Shown piece after piece: positions 7,573-12,519 of a stretch of 12,519 nucleotides of DNA. Positions within the stretch are counted from its first letter, which is position 1; every line of letters begins with the position of its first letter. Source of the DNA: CAZESH01 sp964514665 (lineage in GTDB: Bacteria > Bacillota > Bacilli > Paenibacillales > KCTC-25726); the NCBI GenBank assembly GCA_964514665.1, contig CAZESH010000110.1, positions 1 through 12,519 of the forward strand. Direction: 5' to 3'. The notes below the pieces were generated by a model. That model was not told the origin of the DNA and did not search any database. It worked only from the letters and a program-made list of their open reading frames with translations. Position numbers and translations under genes: made by a program.

Positions 7573-7613
7573 AAAAAACACCGCAGCTTCAGTCTCACTG
7601 AAAAACTGCGGTG
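7573..7613 (-). terminator. Factor-independent terminator after clpC
   Basis: CACCGCAG (7579-7586) pairs perfectly with CTGCGGTG (7606-7613), with a shorter inner pairing TCAG/CTGA (7589-7592 with 7598-7601). On the minus strand the hairpin is followed by six Ts (complement of 7573-7578). It starts 35 bases after the clpC stop and marks the end of the ctsR operon. Confidence 0.9.
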
Positions 7614-7648
7614 CGAAATGCGGCAAAGCGAATTTCACTTTCCGTTCA

Positions 7649-10084
7649 TTATTTAGTAGATACTTGATGCTGAACGACAAGCTCGCCGTTTTCTTCATCA
7701 ATAATCAAGGAAGCGCCTTTCTGGATGGTGCCCTGCAGCAATTCTTCCGACAATTTGTCTTCGATATGCTTTTGAATCGCTCTGCGAAGGGGGCGGGCAC
7801 CATAGGTCGGATCATAGCCTTCCTTGGCCAGGAATGCCTTGGCCTGGTCAGTCAGCACGAAATCGACATCCTGTTCGTTCAGACGCTTGCGCAGTTCTTC
7901 CGCCATGAGCGTTACGATATGCCCGATATGAGCTTCGTCCAAAGAATGGAAGACGATAATTTCGTCGATCCGGTTCAAAAACTCGGGACGGAAGCTTTTC
8001 TTCAGCTCGCTCATCACTTTATCCTTCATGTTATTGTAATCTTTCTCCGTATTTTCCACTACGGCAAAGCCAAGCGTCGAGCTTTTTTTGATCATTTCCG
8101 CTCCGACGTTGGAAGTCATGATGATCAGTGTGTTGCGGAAATCGACAACGCGGCCTTTGGAGTCGGTCAAGCGTCCATCCTCAAGTACCTGCAGGAGAAT
8201 ATTGAACACTTCCGGATGCGCTTTTTCAATCTCATCCAGCAGTACGACGGAATAAGGCTTGCGGCGCACTTTCTCAGTCAGCTGCCCGCCTTCTTCGTAG
8301 CCGACATACCCCGGAGGCGCTCCGACTAAACGGGAAGTTGAATGCTTTTCCATATACTCGGACATATCGATGCGGATTACCGCGTTTTCATCGCCGAACA
8401 TGGACTCCGCCAATGCCCGCGCCAGCTCTGTTTTACCGACACCTGTAGGTCCAAGGAAAATAAATGAACCCATCGGACGTTTCGGATCCTTAAGGCCAGC
8501 ACGCGCCCTGCGAATGGCTCTGCTTACGGCCTTGACCGCTTCGTCTTGACCGATAACTCTCTCGTGAAGTATGGACTCCATTTTCAGCAAGCGTTCAGTT
8601 TCTTCCTCCGCGAGTTGACTTACCGGGATTCCTGTCCAGCTGCCAACGACTTGCGCAATATCTTCAGGCGTTACTTCGGAATCGGTTCTTCCCTGCTTTT
8701 CTTTCCATTCATTTTTGGTTGTATCCAGTTCTTCACGGATTTTTTGCTCGGTATCGCGCAATGCTGCGGCCTTTTCGAATTCCTGGCTCTGTACGGCCGC
8801 ATCCTTTTCCTTGCGGATATCTTCCAGCCGGTTCTCCAGTTCCTTTAAATTCGGTGGAACCGTGTAGGAATGAAGCCTTACTTTGGAGGAAGCTTCGTCA
8901 ATCAAATCGATTGCTTTATCCGGCAAAAAACGGTCCGGGATGTAGCGGTCGGACAGCTTTACCGCCTGTTCAATCGCATCATCGGTAATTTTCACACGAT
9001 GATGAGCTTCGTATCGATCACGCAGCCCATGTAAGATCTGAATCGCTTCTTCGACTGTCGGCTGATCAACCATGATCGGCTGAAATCTTCTTTCCAATGC
9101 CGCATCTTTTTCGATATACTTGCGGTATTCGTCAAGCGTCGTTGCTCCGATGCACTGCATCTCGCCGCGGGCGAGCGCAGGCTTCAGGATGTTGGATGCG
9201 TCGATCGCGCCTTCAGCACCCCCGGCACCGATCAAGGTATGAAGCTCATCGATAAAAATGATGATATTGCCCGCTTGGCGAATTTCATCCATGATCTTTT
9301 TCAAACGGTCCTCAAATTCCCCTCTATATTTCGTGCCGGCGACAACAGAGCCCATATCGAGCGTCATCACCCGTTTGTCTCTTAAGGTTTCCGGTATTTC
9401 ATTATTGACAATCCGCTGGGCCAAGCCTTCGGCAATCGCCGTTTTACCTACGCCCGGCTCGCCGATCAAGACCGGATTGTTCTTGGTGCGGCGGCTCAAC
9501 ACCTGAATGACCCTTTCGATTTCCTTGTTTCGTCCAATGACCGGATCTAGGTTGCTTTCCTTGGCTGCTGCCGTCAAATCTCTTGCCAAACCGTCCAGCG
9601 TCGGGGTATTCACATTGGATGGGGTGCCGTGGGAAGAAGTCACTACCTCGTTGCTTCCCAAGAGCTGCAGCACCTGCTGTCTTGCCTTATTCAAGCTGAC
9701 ACCGAGGTTGTTAAGCACTCTGGCTGCCACTCCTTCGCCTTCGCGAATCAGGCCGAGCAGAATATGCTCTGTTCCGACATACGTATGCCCGAGCTTGCGG
9801 GCTTCATCCATGGAAAGCTCGATGACTTTTTTGGCTCTGGGCGTATAAGCTATGTTCATCGGTTGTTCTTGGCCTCTGCCGATTAAGGATTCCACTTCAT
9901 CCTGAATTTTCTCCAATCCCAAACCAAGCGCGATCAGCGCTTTGGCTGCAATGCCTTCACCTTCGCGAATCAATCCGAGCAGAATATGCTCCGTTCCAAT
10001 ATTATTATGTCCGAGTCGTACCGCTTCTTCTTGAGCAAGCGCAAGCACCTTTTGGGCACGTTCCGTAAATCTTCCGAACATCAT
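7649..10084 (-). CDS. clpC: Class III stress AAA+ unfoldase ClpC, partner of ClpP
   Basis: Hexameric unfoldase that delivers damaged, regulatory and arginine-phosphorylated proteins to ClpP. The 811-residue length is normal. Two Clp_N repeats occupy about residues 1-145, each with GTEHILLGLIREGEG (30-44 and 104-118). The first AAA module has Walker A GEPGVGKT (208-215) and Walker B IIIFIDE (274-280). A middle domain with a UVR-like segment (EFEKAAALRD, 435-444) follows; in ClpC this is the adaptor-binding, head-to-head docking region. The second AAA module has Walker A GPTGVGKT (545-552), a pore loop GYVGYEEGG (592-600) and Walker B VVLLDE (613-618). GGAGGTG stands 6 bases before the ATG at 10082-10084; a second ATG follows directly. 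It is the last gene of the ctsR operon, 47 bases after mcsB. Confidence 0.98.
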   Translation of the reverse strand: MMFGRFTERAQKVLALAQEEAVRLGHNNIGTEHILLGLIREGEGIAAKALIALGLGLEKIQDEVESLIGRGQEQPMNIAYTPRAKKVIELSMDEARKLGHTYVGTEHILLGLIREGEGVAARVLNNLGVSLNKARQQVLQLLGSNEVVTSSHGTPSNVNTPTLDGLARDLTAAAKESNLDPVIGRNKEIERVIQVLSRRTKNNPVLIGEPGVGKTAIAEGLAQRIVNNEIPETLRDKRVMTLDMGSVVAGTKYRGEFEDRLKKIMDEIRQAGNIIIFIDELHTLIGAGGAEGAIDASNILKPALARGEMQCIGATTLDEYRKYIEKDAALERRFQPIMVDQPTVEEAIQILHGLRDRYEAHHRVKITDDAIEQAVKLSDRYIPDRFLPDKAIDLIDEASSKVRLHSYTVPPNLKELENRLEDIRKEKDAAVQSQEFEKAAALRDTEQKIREELDTTKNEWKEKQGRTDSEVTPEDIAQVVGSWTGIPVSQLAEEETERLLKMESILHERVIGQDEAVKAVSRAIRRARAGLKDPKRPMGSFIFLGPTGVGKTELARALAESMFGDENAVIRIDMSEYMEKHSTSRLVGAPPGYVGYEEGGQLTEKVRRKPYSVVLLDEIEKAHPEVFNILLQVLEDGRLTDSKGRVVDFRNTLIIMTSNVGAEMIKKSSTLGFAVVENTEKDYNNMKDKVMSELKKSFRPEFLNRIDEIIVFHSLDEAHIGHIVTLMAEELRKRLNEQDVDFVLTDQAKAFLAKEGYDPTYGARPLRRAIQKHIEDKLSEELLQGTIQKGASLIIDEENGELVVQHQVSTK
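9732..9997. repeat. Direct repeat within clpC encoding the duplicated Clp_N motif
   Basis: Two 44-base segments, 9732-9775 and 9954-9997, are identical at 40 of 44 positions and are 222 bases (74 codons) apart. Both encode the same stretch of the Clp_N repeat, around GTEHILLGLIREGEG. This is a protein-domain duplication seen at DNA level, not a mobile repeat. Confidence 0.85.
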
Positions 10085-10131
10085 AGATTACACCTCCACG
10101 AATTGTTTTTTGGCAAATTTATGACAGGCTG

Positions 10132-11193
10132 CTAATGGGGGGTCAGCCGGCTGCGGATCATTTCCGCCCTGCGGATATCCCTTTCGTCCGCGGTCAATAT
10201 CTTCCCTGCATACTGCTGCAAAAATCCCGGCTGCGTCATGACCATCAGCTCATTCATTACATTGGCTGATACATTCTCAATAAGTCCCAGATCTATACCC
10301 AAACGCACATCCGATAAACGCTGGCCGGTTTCTTTCGAATCGATGACGCCTGCATGGGACAAAATGCCGAGTGAGCGGTTTACTTTGTCATAAATCTGCA
10401 TTTTTGAATGCTCAAGCAGCGTTTTTCTTGCCGCGCGTTCATGCTCAATAATTTGGCGTGCCACGCTGTACAGATTGTCGATAATCTCCTCTTCGGATTG
10501 GCCCAATGTAATTTGATTGGAAATCTGAAACCAATTCCCGGTAGCCTCGCTGCCCTCTCCATAAAGTCCCCGCACGGCCAAACCGACCTGCGTAATCGCC
10601 GACAATATCCGGTTGATTTGCTGTGTAATCACAAGCGCCGGCAAATGCATCATCACCGATGCCCGAATCCCGGTGCCCAGATTGGTCGGGCAGCTGGTCA
10701 AATAGCCGCGTTTTTCATCAAATGCATACTCCAGGCGATGCTCGAAAATATCATCGATTTGATTGGCCAAATCCCATGCTTCCTTAATTTGAAACCCGGG
10801 ATAAAGCACTTGAATGCGCAGATGATCCTCTTCATTGACCATGATGCTGATCGATTCGTTTTCACTAAGCACAACTGCGCCGTTCCTCGATTCATCCGCC
10901 AAACTGGGGCTGATCAGGTGTTTTTCGACAAGCACCCTTTTCTCGAGATCGCTTAAATCGGAAAGCGAAATAAATTCAAATTTGCTGATTTCATCTAATT
11001 CATCATTATTTAACGTTTTAAGAATTTGTTCCTTTGCCGCCATGGATTGTTCGCTTGTGGCCATCATCGGAAATGTAACCTGCTTCAGATTCCGGGCAAG
11101 CCTGATCCGACTGCTGATGACAATGTCGGAATCGGGCCCGCCGCCTCTCATCCATTCACTCATGGCGTCATTGATAAATCGGTGCAATGTCAT
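10132..11193 (-). CDS. mcsB: Protein arginine kinase McsB
   Basis: Phosphorylates arginine residues on proteins, including CtsR, and so both relieves heat-shock repression and marks substrates for ClpC-ClpP. It belongs to the phosphagen kinase fold but acts on proteins. Length is 353 residues. Visible motifs are SSRIRLARN (27-35), NEEDHLRI (120-127) with the catalytic-site Glu121, CPTNLGTGIRASV (168-180) with the conserved Cys168, and EGSEATGNWFQISNQITLG (213-231). The C-terminal DERDIRRAEMIRSRL corresponds to the region with the phospho-arginine binding pocket in known McsB. AAGGAGG precedes the ATG at 11191-11193. It lies 35 bases after mcsA and 47 before clpC, within one operon. Confidence 0.97.
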   Translation of the reverse strand: MTLHRFINDAMSEWMRGGGPDSDIVISSRIRLARNLKQVTFPMMATSEQSMAAKEQILKTLNNDELDEISKFEFISLSDLSDLEKRVLVEKHLISPSLADESRNGAVVLSENESISIMVNEEDHLRIQVLYPGFQIKEAWDLANQIDDIFEHRLEYAFDEKRGYLTSCPTNLGTGIRASVMMHLPALVITQQINRILSAITQVGLAVRGLYGEGSEATGNWFQISNQITLGQSEEEIIDNLYSVARQIIEHERAARKTLLEHSKMQIYDKVNRSLGILSHAGVIDSKETGQRLSDVRLGIDLGLIENVSANVMNELMVMTQPGFLQQYAGKILTADERDIRRAEMIRSRLTPH

Positions 11194-11228
11194 GGGCTTT
11201 CCTCCTTACCTATGCAGCTGCATTTAGC

Positions 11229-11747
11229 TTAGGAAGACGCAATTTTGCTTTCAAGCTCGCGGATTTTATCTCGAATTTTCGCCGCTTGTTCGAACTCTTC
11301 TTTTTCAATGTAATCTTGAAGGTCCTTCTTCAGCTTTTCCAGCTCCCGCTTTCCTTTGATTTCATTACCTGCTCTGCGCGGAATTTTCCCTGTATGGGTT
11401 GTATTTCCGTGAACGCGTTTCAACAGCGGATCGAGACGTTCTGAAAAATAGTTGTAGCATGAGCTGCACCCGAATCGTCCAAGCTTGCCGAACTGCGCAT
11501 AAGTAAGTCCGCATTCCTTGCACTGCAGATCCTTCGGCTGCTTTTCCAGCGGATTGGCTGTAGACGGCCCGAAATCCAGTAAACCGGAGATCAGATTATG
11601 AATGGAAAACCCGTTGGGGGTTCCTGGAATGATCTCTCCTTTTTCCTTGGCGCATGATTCACAGATGTGAAATTCGGTCTTGTCTCCGTTGACGATTTTC
11701 GTGAAATGAAGGGTGGCCGGCTTTTTCCCGCACTCTTGACAAATCAT
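11229..11747 (-). CDS. mcsA: McsA, zinc-finger activator of McsB
   Basis: Cytoplasmic adaptor that binds and activates the arginine kinase McsB and takes part in CtsR inactivation under heat and oxidative or metal stress. The 172-residue protein has two zinc-binding modules: Cys3, Cys6, Cys29 and Cys32 (CQEC and CESC), then Cys76, Cys79, Cys94 and Cys97 (CKEC and CSSC). A C-terminal UVR domain (about 135-170, with EEFEQAAKIRDKIREL) is predicted to form a helical hairpin and resembles the UVR-like segment in the middle domain of ClpC. AAGGAGGGAT stands about 8 bases before the ATG at 11745-11747, and the ctsR stop codon abuts this ribosome binding site, leaving a 14-base gap and probable coupling. 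Confidence 0.96.
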   Translation of the reverse strand: MICQECGKKPATLHFTKIVNGDKTEFHICESCAKEKGEIIPGTPNGFSIHNLISGLLDFGPSTANPLEKQPKDLQCKECGLTYAQFGKLGRFGCSSCYNYFSERLDPLLKRVHGNTTHTGKIPRRAGNEIKGKRELEKLKKDLQDYIEKEEFEQAAKIRDKIRELESKIASS

Positions 11748-11761
11748 TGCTTGATCCCTCC

Positions 11762-12223
11762 TTATCTGCTGAGGAGTGCAACTAACATGCTTTTCAATAG
11801 ACGCGCCCGCATCTCATCCCGGAAAGGCAACTTTAATACTAGTGTATCCCTAGAAATCGCAGCTTTCAATAAATTGGCTTCTCTTTTTGTAATAAATTCC
11901 GCTTCTTCTAATTGGTATATAAGTCCCTCAGCCGTCGCTTGATCGATTTGCTGCTGCACGGTTTGAAAAATATGCTGATGAATTTGATCCTTGGACGGAA
12001 TATCGATTTTCTGAATTCTGATGTAACCGCCTCCGCCCCTTTTGCTTTCCACAATGTAACCTTTCTCCAACGTAAAACGGGTACCAATCACATAATTAAT
12101 TTGTGATGGAACACATTGAAATTGATCAGCCAATTCATTTCGCTGAATTTCAATAATCCCCTCTTCGCTCGTTTGTAAAATTTGCTTTAGGTACTGTTCG
12201 ATAATTTCGGAGATATTTCGCAT
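11762..12223 (-). CDS. ctsR: Class III heat-shock repressor CtsR
   Basis: Dimeric winged helix-turn-helix repressor of clp genes in Firmicutes, with an N-terminal DNA-binding domain (about residues 1-72) and a C-terminal helical domain. The glycine-rich wing RGGGG at 62-66 is the known thermosensing loop, and Arg62 is the residue reported to be phosphorylated by McsB in homologues. The 153-residue length is typical, and MRNISEIIEQYLK matches the family start. I chose the ATG at 12221-12223, 7 bases after GGAGG; a GTG at 12226 is only 4 bases from that site. As first gene of the ctsR-mcsA-mcsB-clpC operon it is autoregulated through the operator at 12268-12284. Confidence 0.97.
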   Translation of the reverse strand: MRNISEIIEQYLKQILQTSEEGIIEIQRNELADQFQCVPSQINYVIGTRFTLEKGYIVESKRGGGGYIRIQKIDIPSKDQIHQHIFQTVQQQIDQATAEGLIYQLEEAEFITKREANLLKAAISRDTLVLKLPFRDEMRARLLKSMLVALLSR

Positions 12224-12262
12224 CACTTCTCCTCCATAACTTAGGGTAGATCATTGTATTGA

Positions 12263-12284
12263 TTGACTTTGACTTTCTTTGACT
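12263..12284 (-). promoter_or_regulatory. CtsR operator (heptad direct repeat) with an extra partial half-site
   Basis: On the minus strand AGTCAAA, GAA, AGTCAAA (complement of 12268-12284) matches the CtsR consensus RGTCAAANANRGTCAAA at every defined position. A third partial copy, AGTCAA (complement of 12263-12268), follows at a 6-base rather than 10-base step. The operator begins at the predicted transcription start and covers about the first 17-22 transcribed bases, so bound CtsR should block promoter clearance or polymerase binding. Confidence 0.92.
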
Positions 12285-12291
12285 TTACTTT

Positions 12292-12321
12292 ATTATACCC
12301 AAAACCGATGCAAAATTTCAA
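12292..12321 (-). promoter_or_regulatory. Sigma-A promoter of the ctsR operon
   Basis: On the minus strand TTGAAA (12316-12321) and a perfect TATAAT (12292-12297) are 18 bases apart. Transcription should start near 12285, directly at the edge of the CtsR operator and about 62 bases before the ctsR ATG. No sigma-B type -35 (GTTT at 12-15 bases from GGGTAT) is found. Confidence 0.85.
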
Positions 12322-12399
12322 GTATGTGTGCAATATTTTTATTGTTTCCCTTAAGACAATTTATATCTATACGGCAAAAAAAGCCTTTAAACCCAACGC

Positions 12400-12439
12400 A
12401 AAAAACATCTTCGATCATTTTATCGTGATCAAAGACGTT
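12400..12439 (-). terminator. Terminator of an unseen upstream minus-strand unit
   Basis: On the minus strand AACGTCTTTGATCA (complement of 12426-12439) pairs over 14 positions with TGATCGAAGATGTT (complement of 12404-12417), with two G-U wobbles and an 8-base loop, and runs into six Ts. On the plus strand the two wobbles become A-C mismatches and no T run follows, so it works only leftward. It insulates ctsR from whatever lies to the right. Confidence 0.78.
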
Positions 12440-12519
12440 GTATTTGATTATGAATTTAGGGAGTCCCTGCTCCCTCAAAACTAGCAGCGAAACAAAACGT
12501 TTGAATCATTTCTGAGTGT
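12440..12519. other. Non-coding right edge; short inverted repeat and possible rRNA-operon-type spacer
   Basis: No gene is supported here. AGGGAG (12458-12463) and CTCCCT (12470-12475) form a 6-base stem with a 6-base loop. The plus-strand text after it (CTCCCTCAAAACTAGCAGCG) recalls sequences flanking rRNA genes in Bacillales, but the window ends before that can be tested. Confidence 0.3.

Noticed and set aside
7664..8848. Plus-strand frames opposite clpC (7664-8329 and 8546-8848)
   Set aside because: Antisense shadows of a strongly conserved gene, with no start signals or family features.
12295..12315. GGGTAT on the minus strand as a sigma-B -10 for ctsR
   Set aside because: No GTTT occurs 12-15 bases upstream; the sequence is explained by the sigma-A TATAAT it overlaps.
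12263..12484. Small frames on both strands right of ctsR (12263-12484 plus, 12293-12478 minus)
   Set aside because: They cover the ctsR operator, promoter and upstream terminator, have no ribosome binding site and give low-complexity products.
1..12519. A novel defence, mobile or biosynthetic system
   Set aside because: Apart from one small unknown gene, all genes belong to a conserved Bacillales housekeeping string; no transposase, integrase, phage gene, CRISPR repeat or tRNA was found.

Overview
The window is a stretch of conserved chromosomal housekeeping DNA from a low-to-mid GC Gram-positive bacterium of the order Bacillales. The gene order ctsR-mcsA-mcsB-clpC-radA-disA-(pssA)-yacL-ispD-ispF-gltX is that of Bacillus subtilis and its relatives. 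Two additions compared with B. subtilis, pssA and a small convergent gene, together with the look of the proteins, suggest Paenibacillaceae. That family assignment is an inference. Ten of the eleven genes lie on the minus strand, so transcription runs mostly from right to left.

The right end (about 12200-12519) is regulatory. A factor-independent terminator (12400-12439), active on the minus strand, closes an unseen upstream minus-strand unit. It is followed by a sigma-A promoter (TTGAAA, 18 bases, TATAAT) and a perfect CtsR heptad operator over the predicted transcription start. From there runs the protein quality-control operon: ctsR (repressor), mcsA (zinc-finger activator of McsB), mcsB (protein arginine kinase) and clpC (AAA+ unfoldase), ending at a strong hairpin terminator at 7573-7613. 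CtsR represses the operon, McsA/McsB inactivate and mark proteins by arginine phosphorylation, and ClpC feeds marked proteins to ClpP.

A second unit starts at its own extended -10 promoter (7523-7551): radA (recombination branch migration) and disA (c-di-AMP synthase that scans DNA), then pssA (phosphatidylserine synthase). It stops at a bidirectional terminator (4135-4183), which also ends a small plus-strand gene of unknown function (3706-4101). That gene has a good sigma-A promoter of its own and is the least explained gene here.

The left third holds a membrane-anchored PIN/TRAM protein (YacL family), ispD and ispF (consecutive-pathway enzymes of MEP isoprenoid synthesis, overlapping by 4 bases) and gltX (glutamyl-tRNA synthetase), which runs off the left edge.

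I found no mobile element, CRISPR array, tRNA or prophage gene, and no evidence of a novel multi-gene system. The most interesting points are the lone plus-strand gene with its CxC/CxxC cysteines, its possible overlapping divergent promoter with yacL, and the terminator-promoter break between clpC and radA.
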